A DNA stretch of 64,000 nucleotides from Marinobacter sediminum (GTDB lineage: Bacteria > Pseudomonadota > Gammaproteobacteria > Pseudomonadales > Oleiphilaceae). Shown in pieces: positions 18,107 to 27,009 of the stretch. The position numbers were made by a program, and so were the translations under genes. The stretch covers positions 372,001-436,000 of the forward strand of contig NZ_JAGTWY010000001.1 in assembly GCF_023657445.1 (NCBI RefSeq), in the 5' to 3' direction. The notes beneath the pieces were generated by a model. The model was not told the origin of the DNA and ran no database searches. It saw only the letters and a list, made by a program, of their open reading frames with translations. Positions within the stretch are counted from its first letter, which is position 1; every line of letters begins with the position of its first letter.

Positions 18107-18772
18107 ATGCCACAAACAATTATCGTCGCTGATGATCACCCGCTGTTCAGAGCAGCGCTAAAGCAGGCGGTCAGTCAGGCGGTGCCGGATGCAGAGACAG
18201 TAGAGGTCGATAGCATCAAGGCACTGCAGGCGGCGGTAGAGTCACACCCGGATGCGGATTTGGTTCTACTGGATCTCAATATGCCGGGTGCCCACGGTTT
18301 CTCCGGGCTCGTGTTTATGCGCGGGCAGTACCCGGGCTTGCCGGTGGTGGTTGTGTCAGGTTCTGAAGAAATGCAGGTGATGCGCCGCTCGATTGATTAC
18401 GGGGCGTCCGGCTTCATTCCCAAGTCGGCGCCGTTGCCCACCATCACGGAGGCGATTCAGGCGGTTCTGGAAGGAGACGTCTGGTTGCCGGCCGGGGTGG
18501 CCGATAAGATTGAGCGGATGCATTCGGATGCCACAGACTTTTCGGAAAAACTGGCGTCGCTGACACCGCAACAGTTCCGGGTGCTGGGTATGTTGGCCGA
18601 GGGGCTTCTGAACAAACAGATTGCTTATGATCTGGATGTTTCGGAGGCAACGATCAAGGCACATATTACGGCCGTGTTCAGGAAGCTCGGGGTTCGTAAC
18701 CGGACCCAGGCGGTGATTGCGATCCAGCAGATGGAGATTGATCCTTCGGATCAGTCGTTGTCTGGAAGCTGA
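18107..18772 (+). CDS. LuxR/NarL-type response regulator, probable acs regulator (ErdR/CrbR-like)
   Basis: The 221-residue protein has a receiver domain with DDHP (9-12), phosphoacceptor Asp56 in LLDLNMP and Lys in PKSA, then a LuxR-type helix-turn-helix at about 150-200 (LLNKQIAYDLDVSEATIKAH). Pseudomonas ErdR and Vibrio CrbR, regulators of this type, control acs. The position immediately after acs, with 39 bp and an AAGGA ribosome-binding site between, supports the same role. No cognate kinase gene is adjacent. A strong terminator follows. Confidence 0.9.
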   Translation: MPQTIIVADDHPLFRAALKQAVSQAVPDAETVEVDSIKALQAAVESHPDADLVLLDLNMPGAHGFSGLVFMRGQYPGLPVVVVSGSEEMQVMRRSIDYGASGFIPKSAPLPTITEAIQAVLEGDVWLPAGVADKIERMHSDATDFSEKLASLTPQQFRVLGMLAEGLLNKQIAYDLDVSEATIKAHITAVFRKLGVRNRTQAVIAIQQMEIDPSDQSLSGS

Positions 18773-18802
18773 AACTCAGCTTTTCCGGTTTGGATATGAA
18801 AT

Positions 18803-18829
18803 GGGAGCCCTGGGGCTCCCGTTTTTTGT
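18803..18829 (+). terminator. Rho-independent terminator after the acs regulator gene
   Basis: GGGAGCCC (18803-18810) pairs with GGGCTCCC (18813-18820), followed by GTTTTTTGTTTG. The two-base loop probably opens to six in practice. It lies 30 bp after the response-regulator stop and separates it from the convergent dehydrogenase gene. Confidence 0.85.
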
Positions 18830-18867
18830 TTGTACCCGTTCTCAAGTTTTGTTCACTGATAGCCGTA

Positions 18868-19851
18868 TTACTTACTTCCGGCGTAACCCAGTTCCTTGTC
18901 CACCAGGTTGAACAGCTTTCCGCTTTTGTGCCATCGATCAAAGTTCTCGAGGAACTGGTCGGTGAGGGCGCGTTTCCAGCCAATAAAGTCGCCCGCCATG
19001 TGGGCGGTCATGGTGACGTTCTCCATGTCCCACAGTGGGTGATCTTCCTGTAACGGCTCTTCTTCGAAGACGTCCAGTCCGGCTCCGGCAATCTCGCCAC
19101 TGTTGAGTGCCGCAACCAGGTCATCGGTTTTCACAATCGGGCCGCGGCCGATGTTGATAAGGCGTGCCGTATTTTTCATCGCCTTGAACGCCTTTTCGTC
19201 GAACAGGCCTTCAGTCTGAGGTGTCAGAGGCGCAGCGATAACCACGTAGTCCGCATGCCCCAGCTGTTCATACAGGTCATCGTTGCCATGGACGGCAACG
19301 AAGTCCGGGTCGTCACGGCGGGGGGTGCGGGCAATTCCGTGGGGCTTCAGACCGGCAGCACCTACCAGGCGCCCAATCTGGCGACCAATGGAACCGGCGC
19401 CAACTACCAGCACCTGCTTGCCTTCTGCCCGTTCAGTGTCCCGGTGCTTCCACTGGTGTTTCAGCTGCAACCGGATGGAACCGGGGAAGTCCTTGGCAAA
19501 CATGAGAATGGTACAGAGAACGTATTCGGCGATGGTCCGGTCAAAGATCCCCCGGGCATTAGTGACCACAACATCGCCCTTGATCAGGGCCGGAAACATC
19601 AGTGCGTCCACACCGGCGCTGGTGGCGTGGATCCATTTCAATTTGTCCGCACATGGCCAGGCCGCTTCAAGGGCTTCCGTACGGAAGTCTGTCACCATCA
19701 TTATCTCGGTGCCAGGCAGAGTATCCCGGAGGGTTTGCTCGTCAAAGGCGAATCGCACTTCCGCCCGCGCCCGGACTGCGTCCATCCCTGGTGGTTCCTG
19801 CTCGCCCGGAGCAGTAAGAACGGTTACAACGGGCTTGTTTTGCTGCGTCAT
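18868..19851 (-). CDS. D-2-hydroxyacid dehydrogenase (NAD-binding)
   Basis: The 327-residue product has the family layout: a split substrate-binding domain and a central NAD domain with VVGAGSIGRQIG (about 149-160). The catalytic Arg lies in INIGRGP, the Glu in FEEEPL and the His in TMTAHMAG. These enzymes reduce 2-ketoacids or oxidise D-2-hydroxyacids. The substrate cannot be told from sequence: glyoxylate/hydroxypyruvate reductases and uncharacterised members are both possible. Single gene, convergent with the acs regulator. Confidence 0.9.
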   Translation of the reverse strand: MTQQNKPVVTVLTAPGEQEPPGMDAVRARAEVRFAFDEQTLRDTLPGTEIMMVTDFRTEALEAAWPCADKLKWIHATSAGVDALMFPALIKGDVVVTNARGIFDRTIAEYVLCTILMFAKDFPGSIRLQLKHQWKHRDTERAEGKQVLVVGAGSIGRQIGRLVGAAGLKPHGIARTPRRDDPDFVAVHGNDDLYEQLGHADYVVIAAPLTPQTEGLFDEKAFKAMKNTARLINIGRGPIVKTDDLVAALNSGEIAGAGLDVFEEEPLQEDHPLWDMENVTMTAHMAGDFIGWKRALTDQFLENFDRWHKSGKLFNLVDKELGYAGSK

Positions 19852-20078
19852 TTAACCTCCGCCTGGTTATCTGGCTGACGATCTGGTGGGTTGAATCCAC
19901 TACAGTCTGGTTCGCTGGTGCTGCGGGGTCAACTGGTGCTTGCGCGAACCTTCCGGGACGCCTCTGATCGCAGCACTTTCACGTACATAATCTTTCTGAT
20001 TTTAAGTCTTGTATGCCCCCTCCTTACTGACTAATCTGCAGGGGTAGATAATCATTGTCCCGTTCGCAAGAGGTGTAT

Positions 20079-21305
20079 ATGGCTGAACCCACCAACAGAG
20101 AGACTGGCCAGTCCAAACCCCGTAAGGTGAAGTACCGCAAGAACAAGGCCAGTTGGAACCCTGCCATGCAGGCCGTTCCTGTGCCGGGCATTCGCCGTAT
20201 GGTGAATATGGCAGCCACCATGAAGGACGTCATACATCTTTCCATCGGCCAGCCGGATTTGCCTACGCCCAAGCACATTATTGATGCGTATATTGATGCG
20301 CTCAATGCCGGGCAAACCGGCTATACCATGGACGCTGGTTTGCCGGAGCTTCTGGTTGCATTGCGGGATTACTACGGCAAGCGCTATAACCGGAAACTGA
20401 CCCGGGATAACATCCTGATCACCAGTGGCGCCACTGAGGCCATGTACCTGGCTATTTCTGCCACGTCGGCTCCCGGCCGGCAGTTTATCGTCACGGATCC
20501 GTCGTTCCTGCTTTACGCGCCGCTGATCCGGATGAATGGCGGCGAGGTCAAGTTCGTCCCGACACGGGCAGAGAATGACCACCAGCTGGATCCGGATGAG
20601 GTGATCGCAGCTATGGGGCCGCGCACCTTCGCGCTTATTCTGAACAACCCCAATAATCCCACTGGCGCGGTTTATCCCCGTACTACGGTGGAGACCATTC
20701 TTGAGGAATGCGCTTATCGGGGTATTCAGGTGTATGCGGACGAGGTATACGACCACCTGATTTTCGACGATGACGACTTTGCCAGTGTGCTGAACTGCTC
20801 GATGGATCTGGACAACATAATGTGCATCAGCAGCTTCTCCAAAACCTACAGCATGGCCGGGCTTCGGATAGGCTGGGTGATATCCAGCCAGGCAGCCATC
20901 AAGTCCCTGAGGCGCTATCACATGTTCACCACCTCAGTCGCCAATACGCCGTCCCAGTTTGCGGGTGTGGCGGCACTGACCGGTGACCAGCAGTGCGTTA
21001 CGGATATGGTCAATATCTACCGTGAGCGTCGTGACAAGGTGGTGGAACTGATCGACCAGACGCCGTACATGACTGGCTACAAGCCTGGCGGGGCGTTTTT
21101 TGCGTTCCCCGATCTCCCTCCCCATGTGGATGGGTCAGATCTGGCTCTGAGGATGCTGAAAGAAACCGGTGTCTGTCTCGTGCCTGGTGATGCTTTTGGT
21201 GAGGGTTGCACGAACGCTGTACGGATCAGTTTCTCGACGACCTGTGAAAAACTGGATGAGGCCTTCGATCGCATCATCCCCTGGATGGCGAAGCAGCAGT
21301 TCTGA
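20079..21305 (+). CDS. Class I/II pyridoxal-phosphate aminotransferase
   Basis: The 408-residue product is an AspC-like fold type I aminotransferase. Visible motifs are the NNPNNPTG stretch, the cofactor-binding Asp/Tyr in YADEVYDHL, the Schiff-base Lys in SSFSKTYSMAG and a late Arg in NAVRISFS that would bind substrate carboxylate. I chose ATG 20079 because AAGAGGTG lies just before it (20068-20075); an in-frame TTG at 20055 lacks this. It is followed after 9 bp by a small cysteine protein gene. Substrate unknown; aspartate-type is a default. Confidence 0.9.
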   Translation: MAEPTNRETGQSKPRKVKYRKNKASWNPAMQAVPVPGIRRMVNMAATMKDVIHLSIGQPDLPTPKHIIDAYIDALNAGQTGYTMDAGLPELLVALRDYYGKRYNRKLTRDNILITSGATEAMYLAISATSAPGRQFIVTDPSFLLYAPLIRMNGGEVKFVPTRAENDHQLDPDEVIAAMGPRTFALILNNPNNPTGAVYPRTTVETILEECAYRGIQVYADEVYDHLIFDDDDFASVLNCSMDLDNIMCISSFSKTYSMAGLRIGWVISSQAAIKSLRRYHMFTTSVANTPSQFAGVAALTGDQQCVTDMVNIYRERRDKVVELIDQTPYMTGYKPGGAFFAFPDLPPHVDGSDLALRMLKETGVCLVPGDAFGEGCTNAVRISFSTTCEKLDEAFDRIIPWMAKQQF

Positions 21306-21314
21306 GGCTGGATC

Positions 21315-21506
21315 ATGGCAGCCCTGGACTCAGTTCTCATCCAATGCCCATACTGTTGGGAGTCGCTGGACATAAGTGTCGACCCATCAGTGCCGGAGCA
21401 GGAATACGTTGAGGACTGCCAGGTTTGCTGCCAGCCGATCCTGATTCACGTTATCTTTGATGACAACCTGACTCCCCATGTTGATGCCCGGGCCGAGAAC
21501 GAATAA
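21315..21506 (+). CDS. CPXCG-motif small cysteine-rich protein
   Basis: This 63-residue protein has two cysteine pairs, CPYC near residue 11 and CQVCC near 35-39, as in the CPXCG family of tiny putative zinc-binding proteins. The rest is acidic. It begins 9 bp after the aminotransferase stop, so the two are probably cotranscribed. The function of the family is not known. Confidence 0.85.
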   Translation: MAALDSVLIQCPYCWESLDISVDPSVPEQEYVEDCQVCCQPILIHVIFDDNLTPHVDARAENE

Positions 21507-21602
21507 CCGGCCCGGTCAATTCTGACCAATCATTAACCTGCCAAAGTTGCCCGAATGCCCGCCGTGCCTCAGGATGAAGGTGACATTCACGGAGAGAATT
21601 CC

Positions 21603-22175
21603 ATGACGACATTACCCTTGAGGGGCCTCTGGGCTCTTGTTTTACTTACCCTGGTGTTGACCAGTGGTTGCGCCAGTTTATCTCCCTACTCTATTTCGGA
21701 AGGGGAGCTGGAACGCCATCTGCAGGATGTAGTGAGTGAGTATGATCGCCAGCAGCTGCAAAGTGGCTCGCCTCTTAGTCTGAGTCTCGACGATGCAGAC
21801 ATAACCCTTGGACCTGATGGCCGGGACGTTGCCGTGATCGATGTGCGGGGGCAGGTAGCCCTCAATGCGCTGATGGTTAAACTGCCCGTAGACATTGCCC
21901 TCAAGGTGGAGGGCGCACCCGTCTATGACAGTAAGGAGAAGGCGATTTACATTCGCCGCCTGCAGTTACTGGAGAGCAGCATTGATTCCCCCCTGTTCAA
22001 GGGTGACCTGAAGCCGGTCACCGATACCGCGATGCGGGTTGTGGCCCAGATGCTGGAAACCATGCCAGTTTATCGTCTCGACGATACCGATTTTGCCCAG
22101 CGGATGTTTGGCATGATGCCGGTGGATGTGCGGGTGGCGCCCGGGCGTCTGGAATTTGTCATGGCGGACCAGTAG
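21603..22175 (+). CDS. DUF1439-type lipoprotein
   Basis: The 190-residue product (ATG 21603) has a lipoprotein signal: a hydrophobic stretch of about 15 residues ending in the lipobox LTSGC. The mature part resembles DUF1439 (YceB-like) outer-membrane lipoproteins, with alternating beta strands and a conserved MPVDVRVAPGRLEF-like end. The role is unknown; a lipid- or hydrophobe-binding fold is known for the family. A strong hairpin follows. Confidence 0.83.
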   Translation: MTTLPLRGLWALVLLTLVLTSGCASLSPYSISEGELERHLQDVVSEYDRQQLQSGSPLSLSLDDADITLGPDGRDVAVIDVRGQVALNALMVKLPVDIALKVEGAPVYDSKEKAIYIRRLQLLESSIDSPLFKGDLKPVTDTAMRVVAQMLETMPVYRLDDTDFAQRMFGMMPVDVRVAPGRLEFVMADQ

Positions 22176-22191
22176 GGCGTCACGTTGAACA

Positions 22192-22223
22192 ATGCGGGCG
22201 GTCCGCTTCCGGACCGCCCGCAT
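22192..22223. terminator. Bidirectional hairpin between convergent genes
   Basis: A perfect 14-bp stem, 22192-22205 with 22210-22223, has loop CTTC. It lies between a rightward lipoprotein gene ending at 22175 and a leftward dehydrogenase gene ending at 22233. It lacks a long T-tract on either side, so termination efficiency is uncertain, but the position and stability fit a shared terminator. Confidence 0.65.
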
Positions 22224-22232
22224 CCTTCCAGG

Positions 22233-23387
22233 TCAGGGGGACAGTCGCTTACAGATTGCGGAGCCGATTTCATGGGTGCCGCGCTGACTGCCTGCGTTTT
22301 CGGCCAGATCGGCAGCTACTGCTTCAAATAACTCCTTGCCGGCGGCCGCCAGTGATGGGTCCTTTCGGCCCAGCCACTCAAGCATACGGGCTGTGGTGAA
22401 CAGCATGGCCGTGGGGTCTGCCAGGCCCTGGCCCGCAATGTCCGGAGCACTGCCATGGGTGGGTTCGAACATGGAAGGCATGTGCGGGTCTGTGGGGTTA
22501 AGGTTGCAGGACGGTGCCACGCCCATGCCGCCTGAAAGTACTGCCGCGAGATCGGTCAGAATATCGCCTTGCAGGTTACTGGCGACAACCACATCAAAGG
22601 CCCAGGGGCTTTGCACGAATTTCATGCAGGCTGCATCCACCAGCTCGTGGTGAATGGCAACGTCCGGATACTCCCGGCTGATTTCCTCAAAAGCTTCGGT
22701 ATACATGTCGCCCCAGTAACGCAGGGCATTGCGTTTGGTCACCAGGCACACCTGGCTTTCGCAGGTCCGGCCGTCAATAGTGCGGAAGCTGCGTGTGCGG
22801 CCACCCTTTACCCGCTCAGCTGCCCTGGCACGTGCCTGTTCAAAACCATAGCGAATAATGCGGTCGGTTGCCTTGCGGGTGAACACTTCCATCTGGGTCG
22901 CCACTTCGTCCGGTAAACCCTTTCGCAGGCGGCCGCCCTGACCGACATATTCACCCTCTGAGTTTTCCCGGATGACCAGCATGTCGATATCTCTCGCCCG
23001 GTCGTCAGCCAGGTACTGGCGGGCACCAGGTAATAGCCGGGCAGGGCGCTCACACACCCATTGGTCAAAACCCTTGCGCATGTCCAGCAGGGGCGCCAGC
23101 GAAATGCTGTCTGGCAGCAGATAGCGCTCGGGATCGTCAACGGGGCCGGGATCCCCCAGTGCGCCGAGCAAAATGGCATCGTAAGCCTGCAGCTGGGTCA
23201 GCGCGTCTTCCGGCATGGATTCGCCATGGTCCTCATGCCAGGCATGGGAAGGCCAGGGAAAACGTGTCCACTCCAGCGTCAGATCGTGCCTGGCCCGCAG
23301 GGTTTCCAGGCAACGCACGGCTTCACTAACAACTTCTGGCCCAATTCCATCGCCTGGTGTGACTGCGATGCGGGTAGTTTCACCCAT
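22233..23387 (-). CDS. Isocitrate/isopropylmalate dehydrogenase family, tartrate dehydrogenase-like
   Basis: The 384-residue product starts with the family strand IAVTPGDGIGPEV and contains the metal/substrate signature NLQGDILTDLAAVLSGGMG plus FEPTHGSAPDIAGQG. Other features (ENSEGEYVGQGGR, LPDSISLAPLLDMRKGFDQWVCERPARL) resemble tartrate dehydrogenase/decarboxylase (D-malate-type) rather than LeuB or Icd. It would oxidise a 2-hydroxy dicarboxylate such as D-malate or tartrate with NAD. No tartrate or malate transporter is adjacent, so substrate is inferred from family only. Confidence 0.85.
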   Translation of the reverse strand: MGETTRIAVTPGDGIGPEVVSEAVRCLETLRARHDLTLEWTRFPWPSHAWHEDHGESMPEDALTQLQAYDAILLGALGDPGPVDDPERYLLPDSISLAPLLDMRKGFDQWVCERPARLLPGARQYLADDRARDIDMLVIRENSEGEYVGQGGRLRKGLPDEVATQMEVFTRKATDRIIRYGFEQARARAAERVKGGRTRSFRTIDGRTCESQVCLVTKRNALRYWGDMYTEAFEEISREYPDVAIHHELVDAACMKFVQSPWAFDVVVASNLQGDILTDLAAVLSGGMGVAPSCNLNPTDPHMPSMFEPTHGSAPDIAGQGLADPTAMLFTTARMLEWLGRKDPSLAAAGKELFEAVAADLAENAGSQRGTHEIGSAICKRLSP

Positions 23388-23506
23388 TCCGGAGACTCCT
23401 TTTTTGAATAGACTCGTATAACAAACTCACCTCAGTTTAGTCATGTAAATTGGGGATGCCACCGTATATCGACGTAATAGCTTCGAGCTGTTTTACCAGG
23501 GAGTGG

Positions 23507-23534
23507 TTGACGTTTATATTAATGTGAAGATACT
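23507..23534 (+). promoter_or_regulatory. Candidate sigma70 promoter for the EAL gene
   Basis: TTGACG (23507-23512) is followed after 16 bp by GATACT (23529-23534). The predicted transcription start, near 23541, gives a leader of about 40 bases before the GTG start at 23583. The -35 is strong and the -10 moderate. Not tested against background. Confidence 0.45.
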
Positions 23535-23582
23535 GCTTACAAAAGGTAAGTATTCGGCCCGACGAGTTGTTTAGGAGTTGAA

Positions 23583-24347
23583 GTGAACCAGCCCGCTGTC
23601 CTGTTTGATGAGTCTCATTGTGAGCAATGCGCCTGTGGCGAAGGGTTGGATTTTTCCTTCACGTTCGCGTTCCAGCCTATTGTGGATGTCGTGAACAAAT
23701 CCGTATATGCCTACGAAGCACTGGTTCGTGGTCCGGAAGGCGAGGGCGCCATGAGTGTCCTGTCGAAGGTGAACGAGCGTAATCGTTATTCGTTTGATCA
23801 GGTTTGTCGGGTAAAGGCGGTGAAACTGGCGTCCAGGCTGGGTATGGACGCCAAGCTCAGTATTAATTTCATGCCTAATGCGGTCTACCAGGCCGAATAT
23901 TGCATCCGTACAACGCTGGCGGCTGCCAAGACCTATAACTTTGATACCAGTAAAATTATCTTTGAGTTGACGGAGGACGAAAAGCTGACGTCCGTGGAGC
24001 ACCTGGTATCGATTATCGAGGCCTATCAAGAGATGGGTTTCAGCACCGCAATTGATGATTTTGGCGCAGGGTACTCCCGCTACAACATCATGATGGCCTG
24101 CCCCCCGGATCTGCTTAAACTGGATATGGGGCTCGTCCGTAACATTCAGGAACAGCCCAACAAGCAGGCCGTGGTGGCCGGCATCATCACCATGATGAAG
24201 CAGTTGGGTGGTAAGATTGTTGCTGAGGGAGTGGAAACCAAAGAAGAGTATTTCTGGTTACGCTCACAAGGTATTACCCTTTATCAGGGCTTTCTTTTCG
24301 CGAAGCCCGGGTTCGAGTGCCTTCCGGAGCCGGTTTATCCGGCTTAA
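23583..24347 (+). CDS. Stand-alone EAL-domain c-di-GMP phosphodiesterase
   Basis: The 254-residue protein is almost entirely an EAL domain. The catalytic set is present: YEALVRG, Asn in INFMPN, ELTEDE, IDDFGAGYS, LLKLD, AEGVET and YQGF. It should linearise c-di-GMP. The N-terminus has a short cysteine cluster (CEQCACG, residues 13-19) that could bind metal or sense redox. GTG start with TAGGAG at 23570-23575. A small membrane-protein gene follows 29 bp downstream. Confidence 0.9.
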   Translation: MNQPAVLFDESHCEQCACGEGLDFSFTFAFQPIVDVVNKSVYAYEALVRGPEGEGAMSVLSKVNERNRYSFDQVCRVKAVKLASRLGMDAKLSINFMPNAVYQAEYCIRTTLAAAKTYNFDTSKIIFELTEDEKLTSVEHLVSIIEAYQEMGFSTAIDDFGAGYSRYNIMMACPPDLLKLDMGLVRNIQEQPNKQAVVAGIITMMKQLGGKIVAEGVETKEEYFWLRSQGITLYQGFLFAKPGFECLPEPVYPA

Positions 24348-24376
24348 CGTACCCCTGAACTGACAGGACTCTACCG

Positions 24377-24733
24377 TTGCTCTACCGCATTTTAACGATT
24401 GTTGGCGGACTGATATTTGTTGTCGCCCTGTTCGCCCTGCTCTGGTATTTCTGCAAGAAATTCCTTGAGTACCATGGCGTTACTGATCAGGTCTCTGATC
24501 GAGCCACTGTGCTTGCGACCTGGACCTTTGCCGGTATCAGTGTCGGGCTCGTTTTCGCCGTTGTTGGCGCTTTTGTTCTGGGCCCCTGGGCGTTCTATCG
24601 AACACTCAGGGGTCATGACGTGAACATATCCGACGGCGCTGCAATCTGGTGGGGCTTCGGCATTGTTGTGGCGGCCCTCGGCATTACCGCCATCGGCTTC
24701 TTCGGTTTTCTCGCGGCCGTGGGGGCCTATTGA
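24377..24733 (+). CDS. Small membrane protein, three predicted TM helices
   Basis: I do not recognise this 118-residue protein. It has three hydrophobic segments, at about 4-26, 50-73 and 91-115, with short charged connections (CKKFLEYHG, RTLRGHDVN). The start is TTG at 24377, behind an AGGA. It follows the EAL gene by 29 bp and may be cotranscribed. No catalytic motif is visible. Confidence 0.65.
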   Translation: MLYRILTIVGGLIFVVALFALLWYFCKKFLEYHGVTDQVSDRATVLATWTFAGISVGLVFAVVGAFVLGPWAFYRTLRGHDVNISDGAAIWWGFGIVVAALGITAIGFFGFLAAVGAY

Positions 24734-24742
24734 CCGGCCTTT

Positions 24743-25636
24743 TCAGCTGATCACGCGTAGCTGCTCCCTGAACCAGATGAGCGCCGGTTCCCGCTCATAG
24801 GCTTTGTGCCAGTAAAGGTGCACGTCAATCGAGGGAAAATCGGCGGGCGGGTCCATGATGGTGATGTTCGCTCGCTCGGCAATAATCTTTGCATAGGCTT
24901 CCGGCATGGTGAGCAGCAGATCCGTTTCTTCCACGACCCGACAGGCAGCATAGTAGTGCTGGCAGCGCAACCGGATGCTGCGCTGCACGCCAAGGCGGGA
25001 CAGTTCGAAATCCTCAATTCCGGGGCCTTCCGTCCGGGACGACACCAGCACATGCCGGGCAGATAGATAGCCTTCCATGGTCAGTGCCTCAGCCGCCAGT
25101 GGGTGGTCATCTCTTGCCAGCACCACCAGCCGGTCCCGCCGAAGCAGTTCGTGAGATGTCTGGTTGCTCACCGGCAGCAATACGTCCACCGCAAAGTCCA
25201 GCTTGCCGGCGGCCAGCTGGGTTTCCATCTCCCGTCGCGCAATACGCTGGCTGACAATCTCCAGCTCCGGATACTGATCCAGACGCTTCATTAACTGGGG
25301 CAGAAACGTGGATTCCAGGATATCCCTCAGACCCAGTGAGTAGGTTTTGCGCTGGCTTGCCGGATCAAAGGCATGAAACTGGTTAACCGCGCTCTGGATC
25401 TGGGTCAAACCGGGGCGCATGGATTCCAGGAATCTTCGCGCCAGAGGGGTGGGCACCATTTGATTGCCCTGGCGTGAGAACAGGGGGTCATCAAAATGCT
25501 CTCTGAGTCGGGACAGCGAATGGCTGACTGCGGGCTGAGTGAGATGCAGTGCCCGTGCTGCTCGGGTCAGGCTGCCTTCCCGATAGATAGTGTCGAAAAC
25601 ATGCAGAAGATTCAGGTCCAGGCGATTCAGGGCCAT
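24743..25636 (-). CDS. LysR-family regulator (NodD/NahR-like)
   Basis: The 297-residue protein has an N-terminal winged helix-turn-helix (about 6-65, LTRAARALHLTQPAVSHSLSRLREHFDDPLF) typical of the NodD/NahR branch, then a co-inducer domain. It is divergent from the acyl-CoA dehydrogenase operon across a 143-bp gap containing a T-N11-A site, so it probably regulates that operon and itself. Known relatives respond to aromatic or small hydrophobic inducers; the inducer here is unknown. Confidence 0.92.
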   Translation of the reverse strand: MALNRLDLNLLHVFDTIYREGSLTRAARALHLTQPAVSHSLSRLREHFDDPLFSRQGNQMVPTPLARRFLESMRPGLTQIQSAVNQFHAFDPASQRKTYSLGLRDILESTFLPQLMKRLDQYPELEIVSQRIARREMETQLAAGKLDFAVDVLLPVSNQTSHELLRRDRLVVLARDDHPLAAEALTMEGYLSARHVLVSSRTEGPGIEDFELSRLGVQRSIRLRCQHYYAACRVVEETDLLLTMPEAYAKIIAERANITIMDPPADFPSIDVHLYWHKAYEREPALIWFREQLRVIS

Positions 25637-25662
25637 GTTAAAAGTCCGCGTTTGTGAATAAG

Positions 25663-25677
25663 TTATACTAATGATAA
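25663..25677. promoter_or_regulatory. Candidate LysR-type operator (T-N11-A)
   Basis: TTATACTAATGATAA is a TTAT-N7-ATAA dyad with the T-N11-A spacing used by LysR regulators, 27 bp upstream of the LysR gene and about 100 bp before the divergent acyl-CoA dehydrogenase gene. The surroundings are AT-rich, so chance is not excluded. Confidence 0.45.
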
Positions 25678-25779
25678 ACGATAAGAATAATTCAGTCGCG
25701 TAATAGTTGTCCCCACCCTAGACTGGACTCATCAATTTTTCAGCGCACCTGGTCGTGCAATTTCAGCGAGGATACGGCG

Positions 25780-26991
25780 ATGGATTTTAATATTTCCGAG
25801 AAAGGTCAGGACTATCTCAACCGAGTGAAGCAATTCATGAAGGATGAGATTTTTCCCATTGAAGAACAGTACCACAAGGAGCTCGCATCTCTTGAGGACC
25901 GCTGGGTTGTGTTGCCCGTTATCAAGGAGCTGAAAGAGAAAGCCAAATCCCAGGGACTGTGGAACATGTTTTTCCCGGATGAAAAGCACGGTTGTGGCCT
26001 GCTGAACTCCGATTATGCCCTGATTGCCGAGGAAACCGGTCGCAGCTTCATTGCCCCGGAGATTTTCAACTGCAATGCGCCGGACACCGGGAACATGGAG
26101 GTGTTGATTCATTACGGTTCCGACGAGCAGAAGGCTGAGTGGTTGCCCGGGTTGATGAGTGGCGAAATCCGCTCTGCCTTCTGTATGACTGAGCCGGCCG
26201 TGGCTTCTTCCGATGCGACCAATATGGAAGCAACCGCGACGGTAGAAGGCGATGAAGTGGTCCTGAATGGCCGCAAATGGTGGAGCACCGGTATCGGTCA
26301 TCCGGACTGTAAGGTCGGCATTTTCATGGGTGTCACCGATCCGGATGCCCAGAAACATCGCCGTCATTCCATGGTGCTGGTCCCGCTGGATACACCAGGT
26401 GTGAAAATCGAGCGGATGCTCCCGGTGTTTGGTGAATATGACGAGCCTTATGGCCATGGTGAGGTTCTGTTCGACAATGTCCGCCTGCCCAAGAGTGCAA
26501 TCATTGCAGGCCCGGGCCGCGGTTTCGAAATTGCTCAGGGCCGTTTGGGCCCCGGTCGCGTACACCATTGCATGCGGGCTATCGGCGCTGCGGAGCGTAC
26601 CCTGGAACTGCTGATTAACCGTGCGACGACACGTGAAGCGTTTGGTCGCCCGATTGCCAAGCTCGGTGGCAATCCGGATATTATTGCCAATGCCCGAATG
26701 GCTATTGAGCAGGCCCGCCTGCTAACGCTGAAATGCGCCTGGGCGCTGGATACCAAGGGTATTGCGGGCGCACTGCAGGAAGTTTCCATGATCAAGGCGG
26801 TGATTCCTTCCATGCTGCAGACCATTGTCGATCAGGCCATTCAGATCCATGGTGGCGCCGGGGTCAGTGATGATGACTTCCCGTTGACCCAGTTATTTGC
26901 GTACGCTCGTGTATTGCGGCTGGCGGATGGTCCGGATGAGGTGCACCGGGCGATGGTAGCTCGCCTGGAATTGCGCAAATACAAGAGCTGA
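25780..26991 (+). CDS. Acyl-CoA dehydrogenase, ACAD10/11-like
   Basis: The 403-residue flavoprotein has acyl-CoA dehydrogenase motifs (FCMTEPAVASSD for FAD, GPGRVHHCMRAIGAAERTLEL and IHGGAGVSDD). The GPGRVHHCMRAIG pattern is typical of the ACAD10/ACAD11 branch. Where medium-chain enzymes have the catalytic Glu of YEGT, this reads ADGPDEVH. First gene of a five-gene run that includes an APH-type kinase, as in 4-hydroxyacyl-CoA pathways where a phosphorylated intermediate is processed by an ACAD. Simple beta-oxidation of an unusual acyl-CoA is the alternative. Confidence 0.92.
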   Translation: MDFNISEKGQDYLNRVKQFMKDEIFPIEEQYHKELASLEDRWVVLPVIKELKEKAKSQGLWNMFFPDEKHGCGLLNSDYALIAEETGRSFIAPEIFNCNAPDTGNMEVLIHYGSDEQKAEWLPGLMSGEIRSAFCMTEPAVASSDATNMEATATVEGDEVVLNGRKWWSTGIGHPDCKVGIFMGVTDPDAQKHRRHSMVLVPLDTPGVKIERMLPVFGEYDEPYGHGEVLFDNVRLPKSAIIAGPGRGFEIAQGRLGPGRVHHCMRAIGAAERTLELLINRATTREAFGRPIAKLGGNPDIIANARMAIEQARLLTLKCAWALDTKGIAGALQEVSMIKAVIPSMLQTIVDQAIQIHGGAGVSDDDFPLTQLFAYARVLRLADGPDEVHRAMVARLELRKYKS

Positions 26992-27009
26992 GACTTAGAA
27001 TTCGGGGCA

